Shown: piece after piece, positions 37,201-46,109 of the stretch | Position numbering within the stretch: position 1 is the stretch's first letter | Layout of the letters: each line of letters begins with the position of its first letter | Origin: Schistosoma mansoni | Taxonomy: Eukaryota > Platyhelminthes > Trematoda > Strigeidida > Schistosomatidae | Direction of reading: 5' to 3' | Length of the DNA: 64,000 bases | Assembly (NCBI RefSeq): GCF_000237925.1 | Contig: NW_017386021.1 | Coordinates: forward strand, 620,001 to 684,000 | Notes under the pieces: model-generated | What the model was told of the DNA's origin: nothing | Seen by the model: the letters and a program-made list of their open reading frames with translations, nothing else | Databases searched by the model: none | Position numbers and translations under genes: made by a program

Positions 37201-39394
37201 CCATTCACGATTCGGACGAAGTTTGGACTCATAACATTTAGATCTCATGAAGGCCGATCAACCTTCAGCCATTATTCAATGGTTGACATATTTAACTTAC
37301 TAGTGGCTGACCTTGAAAGACAACTGAAATTCTAGTGAAAACCCGTGACTGTCAGAGGTCAGCTTTCTTTGGAATTTAATAAATATTACTAACGGCAATG
37401 GATGATCGTTGCACATCACCACAATTGACTAGAGTTATAAATATGAACCACTGAATCCCAATCCAGTGATCTAAACTTCAAGCGTTCACTGCGATACATG
37501 AAGGTCCTTGGTCCAATTCCAGATGTGATCTTGAGTAATCACTGTTGGGGAGCTTCGTAATGGACGAGAACAACCGCCTAGTACCTCCTGGTCTTCACTG
37601 GTTGTCTAACTGGGGTCAACAAATTTAACGACACTATACAATAAGTTATGGCGAAAAATATAAGAATTGTCGAACAAATTATGCAGACAGGCAGTAGACG
37701 AATGAAGGATCTTATATATATCAACTATTCTATTTATGTCGGTAAACGTCAATTTATCGTCATAGTTTGTAAGTCATGAAAAGCTACGAGAACTAGTAAT
37801 AGTTGATAGACACATCGAGAAAGAACTAAATGTATCTAGCTTCATATCCCACTATACAAATAGATTTATTTAATTTCAACCATGATTAAACAAACTATAT
37901 GATTTCAGAACTTAAACACCTAAACACAAAAACCGATTTCTAAAAAAACTAAACCATGGTTCATCATTTCAATCATGAACTAGGCATGACGAAACAAACA
38001 AGTCTTGGCACCTTAAGTTGATGTTTGATTAAAGTATTGCACTGACCACAGTCAATAAACAAGTGCAAGCAGAGATTTAAAAAATAACATGCATTTCATA
38101 TTGTTACGTCTGGCCGATTGAACGCTATATTCAGATCCTAACCTAGTTCCGTACCCCCGAGCTAGAACTATACACCGACTTGAAGACCAGAGAGAAGACT
38201 CGAGAAACACTTTACTACAAGGTTCAATCTTGTTACAGAAAATCATAGGTATTTATAGATGTTAGCCAATCCATTAACGACATATTATGATACCGACCAA
38301 TAGTATCACGCCACGTTGGAACTCTAGAATGTTCCATCGTATTCTGATTGGCTGGGGCTCTTTATGAGCCTCTGGAGGCTCTGTTAGAGTTCTCCGGAAG
38401 CCGACTCAACACATATCATATAATTTGTTTATATATCCTGGTGCTGAGTCTCAATATTCAAAGTAGTTGGATTAATAGGTTTGATAATCACAGATCTGAT
38501 TACTTTGTATAACTCTTTTTATCAAGAACGTCCAATCGAGATTATCACAAATTTAATCGTAAATTGCACTATGAGAAGATAATATTAATTATTCAAAATG
38601 AAAAAGTGATTCTGAATAGAAAGTGTTAATCAAATATAATTCAGGTTAGTAACCATGGATAGTTTTAAAAGGGCGATGTGTGCATTTTTGGTCAGTTAAA
38701 TAGTCAGCTACAACATAGGACCAGACACATATATGCATCGGTCCAAGTTGCGACACTTACCTCATCAGCATAACAAGATGAACAACACATTAATAGTAGT
38801 TACTTTAATGGTAGTAATATATATTAAAAAAGTTTGTGTAGAGGAATATAATACAGGGAGAAAGAATTAGTTCGTAGAAAGAACGGTATAAAGCAATTTT
38901 AATCTCACGGTCTAAGGAAAAACAAAGTGTATATACATCTGCGCCATCGTGATAGATTCTGAGCCATGTCACCCAGAGTCTCTAACCACTGGTTACGATA
39001 GTCTATACGCTGCACTTTATTTAAACAACTTACTATTTGTAACAGGATCCGAGTAGGTGAAAATTGTTTTGTAGTTATTACTAGCATCTTGATCGACAGA
39101 CTTGGTTTGGGAAAAATTAAAAGCTGTACTAAAATTGAATGTTTGTGTCTGACCGTCTAGACCATTGAGACGGATTAAATCTGACGGCTTTGTAAATTCG
39201 ATTTGTTTAACATTACAGTCCGTTTCATAACTGAATTTGTACCTAGGTTGAACGAAAGAACCTGAAGAACTAATATCTTCAGATTTATGACGAATTAAAG
39301 GCCATTTGAAGTGGGTCTTTGAATGACGGTCACAAAACTTGTCGTCATTGTTGATCAAATGAGAATCGTATGACAACTTGGTATTTAACTCCCT
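19029..39394 (-). CDS. Stomatin-like protein, STOML1/UNC-24 type (stomatin plus SCP2-like domains)
   Basis: Eight coding exons join in phase: 39394-39034, 36984-36839, 35144-35078, 29070-28988, 24417-24205, 23201-23137, 21455-20890 and 19228-19029 (1701 nt, 566 residues plus stop). An N-terminal region of about 130 residues (cytosolic by family) precedes a hydrophobic hairpin ([19 protein letters not shown]). Then comes the stomatin domain: [50 protein letters not shown] and [16 protein letters not shown] Ser/Thr-rich linker leads to an SCP2-like domain ([34 protein letters not shown]). The order matches human STOML1 and nematode UNC-24, membrane scaffold proteins that act with other stomatins and, in worms, touch-channel complexes; function here is by homology. 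Expected but missing: the first exon, and the usual WG motif after the stomatin helix. Introns hold an RTE LINE, SINEs, a Penelope tail and a solo LTR. Confidence 0.87.
20150..20290 (+). repeat. tRNA-derived SINE-like fragment
   Basis: The tRNA-like head has ttggtagcttaacggttagg (A-box region) and gatttgagttcagctcc (B-box region). It lies in the last intron of the stomatin-like gene, on the opposite strand. Confidence 0.5.
20890..21455 (-). CDS. Stomatin-like gene, linker and start of SCP2-like domain
   Basis: 566 nt between acceptor ttttcag and donor GTATGT. It begins [10 protein letters not shown], closing the stomatin domain. A Ser/Thr-rich linker ([18 protein letters not shown]) follows, then the start of the SCP2-like region ([29 protein letters not shown]). 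Confidence 0.88.
21615..21800 (-). repeat. Sm-alpha-like SINE, decayed
   Basis: On the minus strand it has the SINE body words gtgaggatccatgtgcttc and gttttcaatggtct and an ending near ggttcatgatgt. A degenerate B-box (gtccggaattcaattct) precedes them. It is intronic, close to the exon at 21455. Confidence 0.5.
23137..23201 (-). CDS. Stomatin-like gene, 65-nt exon closing the stomatin domain
   Basis: Starts in phase 0 after a weak acceptor (cacacaag) and ends with two bases before a strong donor GTAAGT. Encodes [14 protein letters not shown]; with the next exon this makes TKLSVSDGLVLL, aligning with the VxxVELxVxDIVL strand of stomatins. Assigned because length, phase and sequence all fit the gap; the acceptor is the least certain boundary of the model. 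Confidence 0.7.
23596..23715 (-). repeat. Sm-alpha-like SINE fragment
   Basis: On the minus strand it contains gtcccatactaggatgaaac and gactgttcattgcttc, matching the SINE body of the copy at 17200. It is intronic. Confidence 0.55.
24205..24417 (-). CDS. Stomatin-like gene, stomatin core exon
   Basis: 71 codons, phase 0 at both ends, between acceptor ctttcag and donor GTAAGA. It encodes [20 protein letters not shown], then the helical part of the PHB/stomatin fold up to DLANETK. Confidence 0.9.
25559..26092 (-). repeat. Unclassified repeat-like block, possible LTR
   Basis: A block richer in G+C than its flanks, bounded by ACTTAG at 25553-25558 and 26087-26092. Read on the minus strand it begins TGTGCTCGTTG. 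This could be a solo LTR with a target duplication, but the far end is not CA and I see no clear promoter. Treated as unassigned. Confidence 0.3.
26150..27010 (+). mobile_element. Penelope-like element tail with GIY-YIG endonuclease
   Basis: 26290-26640 encodes a GIY-YIG domain: [69 protein letters not shown]. This is the C-terminal endonuclease of Penelope-like retroelements (Perere-10-like by memory). A frame break near 26385 and the lack of a visible RT show a dead 5'-truncated copy. The tail after 26720 is non-coding, ending near 27010. It lies in an intron of the stomatin-like gene, opposite strand. Confidence 0.7.
27790..27935 (+). repeat. Sm-alpha-like SINE, decayed
   Basis: It has gggttcctgagtttgacacc (B-box region), aggcactagtacgaaacaa, tcagtgcttcctgattttca and gttaattcatg, in the order of the SINE at 17200. 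Confidence 0.5.
28988..29070 (-). CDS. Stomatin-like gene, stomatin domain (83 nt)
   Basis: Acceptor tttcctctag, donor GTGAGT. It completes the split Gly and encodes [18 protein letters not shown], corresponding to GPGxxxLLPFIDxxxxVDLR of the family. It ends in phase 0. Confidence 0.9.
31250..31385 (-). repeat. SINE fragment, minus-strand half of a head-to-head pair
   Basis: On the minus strand: gtcccacagtaggacgaaac, gactgtctagtgcttcaag. It matches the SINE body and faces the plus-strand fragment that follows. Confidence 0.55.
31388..31500 (+). repeat. SINE fragment, plus-strand half of a head-to-head pair
   Basis: Contains cgagccccatactaggacaa, aacggcctcgcagtattttt, agtggtctaacattgaccgg and the ending caatctctacaacc. 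Confidence 0.6.
31940..33792 (-). mobile_element. 5'-truncated RTE LINE (SR2-like) in an intron
   Basis: Same family and 3' end (tacttactta then cgcctgttac) as the element at 11845-15036, in the same orientation as the stomatin-like gene. It begins inside the RT coding region at about 33792. 33765-32740 encodes the finger and palm blocks: [40 protein letters not shown] and [13 protein letters not shown]. 32736-32347 carries [12 protein letters not shown] and [13 protein letters not shown]. At the joint near 32740 the [10 protein letters not shown] block is deleted; the C terminus is frame-broken. The endonuclease is absent. Confidence 0.85.
32347..33765 (-). pseudogene. LINE reverse transcriptase with central deletion
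   Basis: Two frames (33765-32740 and 32736-32347) cover the RT but lack the block between [11 protein letters not shown] and the FADD motif, around 170 bases compared with the copy at 11845. It cannot be catalytic. Confidence 0.75.
35078..35144 (-). CDS. Stomatin-like gene, start of stomatin domain (67 nt)
   Basis: Encodes [17 protein letters not shown] and ends KGP plus G, between acceptor gttattag and donor GTATGT. It matches the YERxIVFRLGR signature of stomatins almost residue by residue. Confidence 0.9.
36110..36345 (+). other. Open frame without recognised function
   Basis: A 72-codon frame (starts [20 protein letters not shown]) inside a stomatin-gene intron, opposite strand. Its words resemble repeat-derived sequence, and no splice or domain support was found. 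It is probably not a gene. Confidence 0.15.
36839..36984 (-). CDS. Stomatin-like gene, membrane-hairpin exon
   Basis: 146 nt between acceptor ttctag and donor GTGAGT. It encodes [17 protein letters not shown] followed by the hydrophobic hairpin [19 protein letters not shown] with the central Pro typical of stomatins. It ends in phase 0. Confidence 0.85.
37450..37630 (+). repeat. Sm-alpha-like SINE, variant copy
   Basis: It has atcttgagtaatcactgttg, gagcttcgtaatggacgaga, ccgcctagtacctcctggtc and ggttgtctaactggggtcaa, in SINE order. The head is degraded. Confidence 0.5.
38102..38411 (-). mobile_element. Solo LTR of an LTR retroelement, with 5-bp target duplication
   Basis: A 310-bp fossil bounded by TG...CA ends (minus strand) and flanked by CATAT at 38097-38101 and 38412-38416. 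A TATA-like tataaata on the minus strand in its middle supports the orientation. No internal coding part remains, so the element left by LTR-LTR recombination. Family (Ty3/Gypsy or BEL) cannot be told from the LTR alone. The intact target duplication argues for moderate age. Confidence 0.75.
38690..39004 (-). mobile_element. 5'-truncated RTE-like LINE tail (family B) beside an exon
   Basis: On the minus strand: ggttagagactctgggtgac, atggctcagaatctatcacg, then the 3' UTR to gttgtagctgac. It matches the end of the copy at 2565-4218. The truncation point is only about 30 bases from the splice donor of the exon ending at 39034. Confidence 0.75.
39034..39394 (-). CDS. Stomatin-like gene, first visible coding exon
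   Basis: 361 nt after acceptor tttttag, beginning [12 protein letters not shown] and ending PVTN plus one base before donor GTAAGT. It encodes a polar, presumably cytosolic N-terminal region without a recognised domain. There is no in-frame ATG at its start, so at least one 5' exon is missing from my model. The split codon A+TT joins exactly to the next exon. Confidence 0.7.
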
Positions 39395-40190
39395 CTAAAA
39401 AAGTTAGAAACAGTAAGACTTCTTAAGCTTCTTGAATAAAATAATATTCCAGAGTTTAATAGTTAGTTCACACACAATTGTTTAGATCACCAATACTGTT
39501 TCAACTACATTCATTCAAACGCCGAAACTGTCCAATGTAGCTCATACATCTAAGTTTTTATTTAAGAGATCATCAAGTTCGACAATGCAGTGTTGCAAGA
39601 TGTGAGACTAACATATTCATCATATACAACACAAAACTTCTGTATTATTGTAATCTATATAAATGTAATTTAGTGTCCAAAAACTCATCTATTTACTAAT
39701 GTGTACAGGGTATACCAGTAATTGTCTCCTTAATGAAATCCTTTGGCTATGTACTGAGTGAAGACCACCTACAAAGTATACGATGCAATGATAAATGGAA
39801 ATGTGATATTTGAAACTAGGCCGATTGATAAATACACAACACTAACCTATAGATTTTTATAGGAAAGCTAGGCGAATCTTAACTTCCACGATGTTGGAAG
39901 CTAGAAGTATAATTCATTATAGTTCATTTAACAGAGGACGTCAAACTTCATCAAAATAAAAATTCCAAAGCCTTATAAAATTCATGTTCTTTTTATAACA
40001 ATCGCAAACAATCCTACGGTGAAAAGCACCATTACCGCCATTCTGAAACCAAGGTGCTAATTCCATTAAGGATATTCTAACATCTGAATCCTACATCAAA
40101 TAAAGTAACAAGTGTTACTGACCAAAGATACACCACAGCGAGTTATGTCGTTACAAAATCTTACAGTCTAACGAAAACTTGGCAAAAACA
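39395..40190. other. Intronic or upstream DNA, nothing recognised
   Basis: No coding frame or repeat that I can name. The missing 5' exon of the stomatin-like gene may lie here or further right. Confidence 0.3.
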
Positions 40191-40194
40191 CAGA

Positions 40195-40720
40195 AAGTTC
40201 AGTTGACTCTTGACAATTTACGTCACTTATGCAGCAAGCGAGATATATACCAGTCAACTAAAAAACAAGTATACTACTCAACAGTTAGCTCCATTTTTCC
40301 TTGTGACTTTGAAACATAACCTTTAAAAGTGCATATTTACAGGTTACTAGTATTCGGTCCCAAATCCCTTCGAATCATCGCTCATATATGTTGGTAATAT
40401 TGTATCAACAATTCTGGGGTTAGATGCAGAGTACTAAATAGGGATGAGTAACCTCTTGATGAGGTAGTGAATCTATATCGACTGAGATGGTAAGGACATG
40501 TGTGACGTATATTCAACCACCTTCCACCACGATGTGTGATGTTGACTGGTTTAGGAGTACGTCAGATCAAGGTTAAGGGCGTTCAACACAAAACATGACA
40601 TCAGTTCATAAAGATACGGAGTTAGACCGAGTCAAGTAGATACGTGCAGAATACTTGAGGTTTGGGTAATTGCCATAAGCGTTGATTAGAGTCTTTGAGT
40701 GAAATGACTTATAAGAGTTT
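40195..40720 (+). mobile_element. Decayed RTE-like LINE tail (family B)
   Basis: It has recognisable C-terminal blocks at DNA level: caatttacgtcacttatgca, gttagctccatttttccttg, ctatatcgactgagatggta, gaaccaccttccaccacg-like words, in the order of 3470-3990. The frame is heavily interrupted. It is an old copy. Confidence 0.6.
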
Positions 40721-41680
40721 TTAATCATTTAAGTGTTTGAGCTGCTACGGCTGTTTTTTTTATCATAACTGCTTTCAGAAGCCTATTTAAACACAATGCC
40801 ACTAATGAACAGTTTCGAAGTCCATCAGTGTGCTTTGGATAGGTTGAAAATGACAACTTGGTAGGATTCTAAAGCGATATTTGTTGCCAGGGTACACTGT
40901 ATACATGTAATCCCAACAATTTTTTTATTGAGCTTAACAGGATAACCCTTGGATTGGATAGAAAAGGTAGTGAGTTAGCTAGCATACGTCGTAACGACGT
41001 AAAATAACTGATTAATGCATTCAATATTTTACTTTTAGATATAAGCATTCAGAACATTGAATCCTCTGCATTGATAGTGAGATACATAGGGCTGGTTGGC
41101 AAGCGAAAGTGTGCTCTGCAGTAACTATGATTTCAAACATATTTACCAAAGAATAGCAAAACGCGACATCGAAAAATGCTCGGCCACTTAGTGTAAACAA
41201 AATCGGTGTCAGTAACATATTGAGAAAAACTACTGCAAATCAAAAAATTAAACAGACTGTGCGCTCTTTAAAAAGGACAGTGATATTTTTCCTCTGAGTA
41301 TATTTTATAGTAATGATAGTCAAATTACGCATCAAGACTACTGTTTTTGCTTTGAGTGAAATTATTTCGGTTAAAATAATCTCCAAGAGTACCGCTCTTT
41401 TCTAGAGAAGTTTATCATCTGTACTTTTCGAGTAAAGATACAAAAGACTAAGGGCAATGGTATTTATTTTTCCTCATCGAGTATATTTTTTAATATTGTT
41501 TGCATCCACAGGTGTTAAGGTCTTTTGTAACTACTGAAGTCAGATTTTCTTTAATGTTGTTAGGTGCAGTTATATACAAACCTCTGTTTTTGTTTGTGTT
41601 CAGTGTCCATCACCTATCAAGCCCTTAAGGAGACACTTTATCTAGAGATCAGTTTTCGCTGTGAGACCACAAACAAACTT

Positions 41681-42145
41681 ATGACGCAAGTAAAACATCG
41701 TTGTGGCAGACCTGCATGCTATTTCCTTGTTGATGATGGAATACAATGTAACAAATGCAATAAGTCGTGTCACAATGTGTGCACCAGACTCACACCAGCT
41801 GCATATAAAAGGTGCTGCAAGCCATTATCACGTTGGCTGTGCAAAGCATGTTTTTCTACAAAGTCTCTGCTGATTCTAGTGGCAATTGACTTACTGAATA
41901 TAGCTAGAAAATTGCCCCCAGATAAACAGGAAGCAGTAGATGAGCGGAATTTCGCTTTCGAAGAAATAGAGAGCGTTATCATGGAATCGAATTGCGGGGA
42001 AGAGACGATTTCAGGAACTGAAATTCCACAGCGTGTTAAGACGGACCTCGTTGATAGGTCAATCATTTTTCCTAAGTTAAGAGAATCTTCTGAAAAGGAA
42101 CCAAAGGCTAGATTTGAGCACAACCTCAGTCACATTAAGTCCTGA
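41681..42145 (+). pseudogene. CR1 LINE ORF1 with PHD-like zinc finger
   Basis: Cys/His spacing fits a PHD finger: CGRPAC, IQCNKCNKSCHNVC, RWLCKAC (residues about 7-57). PHD-like ORF1 proteins occur in some CR1 LINEs. The tail is acidic and polar. The first ATG is at 41681, though the frame is open from about 41564. ORF1 is likely an RNA-binding or chaperone protein by family; truncated here at the stop at 42145. Confidence 0.65.
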
Positions 42146-42499
42146 ATAAGCAAGCTACTCCGAAAAATAGTTTCAGGAGTTAGCATCTGTAAGCTTTATA
42201 GAATAGGACAAAAGGTGGGTTCTGAAAGTACTCAGAAAAGCCGCCTCTTAAAGGTTACATTTGCTTCGGTTGAAGAAAAAGAACCTGATACTGAAAACTC
42301 GCCCAAACTGATTGAATCTGGAATATACGTCCCTGAAGATTTCAGCCTGGTCGACCATATTAGGAGACAAGCTGCAGAAGTTGAAATAAATGAGCGCCAC
42401 TAAAACGGTGAAAGAAACCTCGTACTTCAGGGTTTTCAAATTGTAAAAGTTCGGGGCAAAACGATTTCCAAACAACCCTGGGTGGCAAGGGAAAGTTCT

Positions 42500-43140
42500 C
42501 CATAGAATTAAAGGCGTGCTACACAAATGCTCGCAGCCTACTAAATAATAAGGCGGAGCTAAAGACAATGGTGGATATAGAAATACCGGATAAGATTGGT
42601 GTTTCAGAAACATGGTTAACATCAGGAGTATTAGATAATGAAACTCAGTTGACTGTTTTTTTATCCAGTAGGGCTAATAGACTAAACCGTAGGGGAGGTG
42701 GGGTTATCCTGTACACGAAAAGTACCTTAATTATACGAGCTGTTGAGACAGTGAACTTGTGTGTTGCAGGCTGAAATGTAGACGGCAAGATATTGAATTA
42801 GTTGTAGTAAACTGCAGTCTGGAATGTGTAGTAGATGACTTCCTCCTAAGCAAACTTAAGTCGTGGTCTAATAGGGGTAAAAGTATTGTAGTAGGCGACT
42901 TTAATGCACCGTATATAGACTGAGCAAACTTAGAAGTGGGGTCATCGACAACGTCATTTGATTACAAGTTGTTAGAAACCACAATGGCACTAGCTTTATT
43001 ACAGCACATTAGAGATCCCATCCTCGTCTCTCTTGGACTTAGTCTTCACACACGGTGATGACGTCGGCAAAATGGCTATCCTATTACCCCTAGGGAGAAG
43101 CGATCATGCAGTCATCTTGTTCAAATTGATGGATGAGATG
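42500..43140 (+). pseudogene. CR1 LINE endonuclease remnant
   Basis: Blocks in order: ACYTNARSLLNNKAELKTM, IGVSETWLTSGVLDN, RRGGGVILYTKSTLI, then in other frames SIVVGDFNAP and GRSDHAVILFKL. These are the Asn, Glu, Asp and His catalytic sites of the AP-type endonuclease. Several frame changes and stops. Confidence 0.7.
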
Positions 43141-43741
43141 GACTGTCAAATAGTTGCGCCGGTCTGTTCTAACATATGGAAGGCAGACATGGAGGCGATA
43201 AACTCTGCAGAATCGGCTGAAAATGGAAAATTCATTCAGATGCATCAGTAGAAAAGGTATGGACTCATTTCAGGCAGTTATACAATCAGGTAACTCAACC
43301 AGATATACCCTGAACAGTCCCAAAGAAGAAGGAGAAGCACGAAAATCCCTGAATAGGCCAGGATATTAGACGTTTACTAAGACAAAAGAAGAAATGTTGG
43401 ACCTTTGCCATCAGCCTTGGCACGGCAAGTACTATAGAACGCTACAGGTCGGCAAGAAATAAGTGTATAGTTAAAATCTAGGAAGCTCGCAGAAAATATG
43501 AAATGCAGTTGGCACAATCAGCAATTGAGCAGCCTAAGAGACTATTCTCGTACATAAATTACAGAACGAGGATGAAGCATTGGATTCCCAACCTAATTAA
43601 GGGAGTGGATCTGAAATGATAGACGAAGATCAGGAAAAAGCAAAGGCCATGGAAAACTATTTTGGGGCAGCTTTCACTTAGGAGCCTCCTTTAGACGAAA
43701 AACTAGACCCAAATACAAAGTCAACAAACCGTCTGCTCACC

Positions 43742-44554
43742 GTGAACTTTGATCGAGACGATGTACTTAAGGCTCTTAGCACCTCAGACATGAAAAAGTC
43801 AACAGGACCGAGTGAACTACACTCCAAAATCCTGAGACATATTGCACAATATATCGCAGCCCCACTGACTGTGATATTCAATATGTCACTTGACCAAGGT
43901 GTGTTACCTATGGAGTGGAAGGATGAAGTCGTCACTCACATACATAAAAAGTAACCGAGACAACTTCCAAAGAGCTACAGACCTGTCAGCCTCATCAGTG
44001 TAGTAGTTAAAATACTGGAAAGGATAGTCAAAAAAATCATACTGACATTTGTGGAAACCAACAACTTGTTAAACAGCGAACATGGTTTCAGAAAGGGTTT
44101 ATCTTGCACGACAAACCTCCTTATCGCAAGGGAGCAATGGATAAAGGCTCTAGACAACGGAAAATCAGTGGATGTTGTCTGCATAAACTCCAGCACAGAA
44201 GTTTACAAGGTGCCAACAAATAGACTGCTATTGAAGCTAAAAACATTTGTATTGACGGACCTCTCAAAAAATGGCTTAAGGATTTCCTAGGTCGTAAACA
44301 TAGAGTAAGAATAGATCCGAAGTGCTCTACCTGAAGACCAGTACTTAGTGGAGTGCCCCAAGGTTCTGTCCTAGGTTTATACTTTTTATACTGTATGTAG
44401 GTGATCTCCCAAGTATAGCAGAGTCCCCAATGTTATTATACACTGTAGATGTAAAAATCTGGCGAGAAATAACGGGAGACGCAGATGCGTGCGCACTTCA
44501 GACAGACATAAATATTGTGATTAACTGGTCTAAAGAGTAGCTGATGTCTATCAA
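43742..44554 (+). pseudogene. CR1 LINE reverse transcriptase remnant
   Basis: It has KKSTGPSELHSKILRHI, GVLPMEWKDEVVTHIHKK, SYRPVSLISVVVKILERIVK, SEHGFRKGLSCTTNLL, GVPQGSVLG and MLLYTVDVKIWREIT. The last should be YADD, so a catalytic Asp is lost. The frame breaks several times. The remainder of the protein lies beyond the inserted LINE. Confidence 0.75.
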
Positions 44555-44560
44555 CGCGGC

Positions 44561-45332
44561 AAGTCAATCAGTCACAACGTAGAACTTCGTACGTACGTAC
44601 ATCAGTTCGAGTTGCCATACCACATTAGCACAGAGATGCAGTTGTCGATTCAAATCTCATAGTGGTAAAAATAGTAAGAGTATAAGCATTATGTGAAAGA
44701 TTAGGGTTTGAAGATGTTATTCAAAAAGTATAATCCAGCGAAATAAATTTGAAAAGAGAAAATAAAGATAGGGACATGAAAAATTCAGATTAGAATTTGT
44801 CAAAACACAAAGATTGGATGCGCCTACGGCGTTGCAAGCGATTTTGAGCCATGTCATTCAAGGTCTCTAACCATCGATTGCTTTCATCTCGCGGATCCCA
44901 ACCAGGTAGTCTACACCTACCAACATGGCTCAGTCCACTTGTCAGTGACTTAATGGATTTGTGCCATGTTTTGGTCAGGCCGCCCCTAGCTTTCTTCCAA
45001 CCTACCTTTACATCATAAAACATTGCATGTCGGGGCAGCCGGTGGTTGTGCATACGTAACACGTATCCCAGCCATCTCAACTGATGAAGTTTCACTACTT
45101 CATCAATCGATTTGCCATCCTTACATAGTGCCCGTTTCCCTAACAACTGCATTACTTGCTCGATGGTCCCAGCATATACGAGCAATGCTTCAAAGACCCC
45201 TATGATCGTAAACTAGTAGCCTACGAATATCCTGTACTCTTACTGGCCATGTTTCACTGCTACAAAGTAGGACGGGACGAACTGCTGTGCAGTAAACCTG
45301 TCATTTGTTTGCTAGACGGATATCTCGAACAC
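44561..45332 (-). mobile_element. RTE-like LINE tail (family B) inserted in the CR1 LINE
   Basis: 772 bases on the minus strand, flanked by CGCGGC at 44555-44560 and 45333-45338. CR1 codons read SIN-AA just before and KCVYMHFG just after, so the interrupted frame is continuous across the insert. The insert encodes LRWLGYVLRMHNHRLPRHAM and LETLNDMAQNRLQRRRR and ends gttgtgactgactgac, like the copy at 2565-4218. 5'-truncated. Confidence 0.85.
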
Positions 45333-45338
45333 CGCGGC

Positions 45339-45900
45339 TAAGTGTGTCTACATGCACTTTGGGGATACAAAAGTAAGTAGGTACAGAATAGAAGCGCCTG
45401 TACCCGTGACCCGACCTTACAAGAATCTTGCGGTGACAGTGAGTCATGATCTTAAAACTATGGCTCATTACCGTAAGTTTATAGTTATTGGTTTTAGAAC
45501 CCTATGGGCTTTAAGACGAACATTCAACAAGATAGATACTAGCATATTCACCACAGTATACAAAAGCTTAGTGGGAACTAAACTTGAAAACTGGGTTTAG
45601 GTTGCAGGTCCCTATTGAGGAGGTGATTCGGATATCTTGGAAAAAGAACAGAGGGCAGCAACTCCTGTAATTCCAGAACTTAGAGGTTTATCATACAAAG
45701 AGAGGCTTGAAGAGCTAAACCTCGTTAATCTATCCTATCGAAGATAAGTAGCGGGTCTGATTTCGATGTACAGAAAACTAAGAAATGATTTTGGACCTAA
45801 TATATTTTCTTTTTTTCTACCCACTAGGTCGGGACATCGCAGAGGACATCGAGGGCGAGAAGAAAAGCCAGGAACGAATGAACTACCGGTGGCAACACGT
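45339..45900 (+). pseudogene. CR1 LINE reverse transcriptase, C-terminal remnant
   Basis: It has KCVYMHFGDTKVSRYRIE, KNLAVTVSHDLKTMAHYRK, RTLWALRRTFNKIDTSIF, EKEQRAATPVIPELRGLSYK and ERLEELNLVNLSYRR. This is the typical CR1 C-terminal region after the catalytic core. Confidence 0.75.
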
Positions 45901-46109
45901 TTTTGCAGAATCGTCTATTCTTGGAACCTGTGACAAGGATCAGTGGTGTCCGTAACTTTAATTGATTAATTCAAGAGAAGAATAAACACTCACAGAAGCA
46001 TACTAAATAAATCCGAACATGGAAAAAATATCTAAGGCTATGAACATCCTTTATAAGAACATGAACGACGATAAAGATCACAGTAACTAGATACCAAGGA
46101 GTAAAATTT

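Larger units (their letters stand above)
41560..46100 (+). mobile_element. CR1-type LINE, decayed, split by a younger LINE
   Basis: Parts in order: ORF1 with a PHD-like finger (41681-42145), endonuclease (about 42500-43140), reverse transcriptase (about 43740-44550), an inserted family-B LINE (44561-45332), then the RT C-terminal part (45339-45900) and 3' tail. The pieces read as CR1/SR1-like trematode elements. Frames are broken in many places and the catalytic YxDD is altered. Ends are approximate. It lies upstream of the visible exons of the stomatin-like gene, opposite strand. Confidence 0.8.

Noticed and set aside
41021-41218. Minus frame as missing first exon of the stomatin-like gene
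   Set aside because: No donor in the required phase and no stomatin-like sequence.
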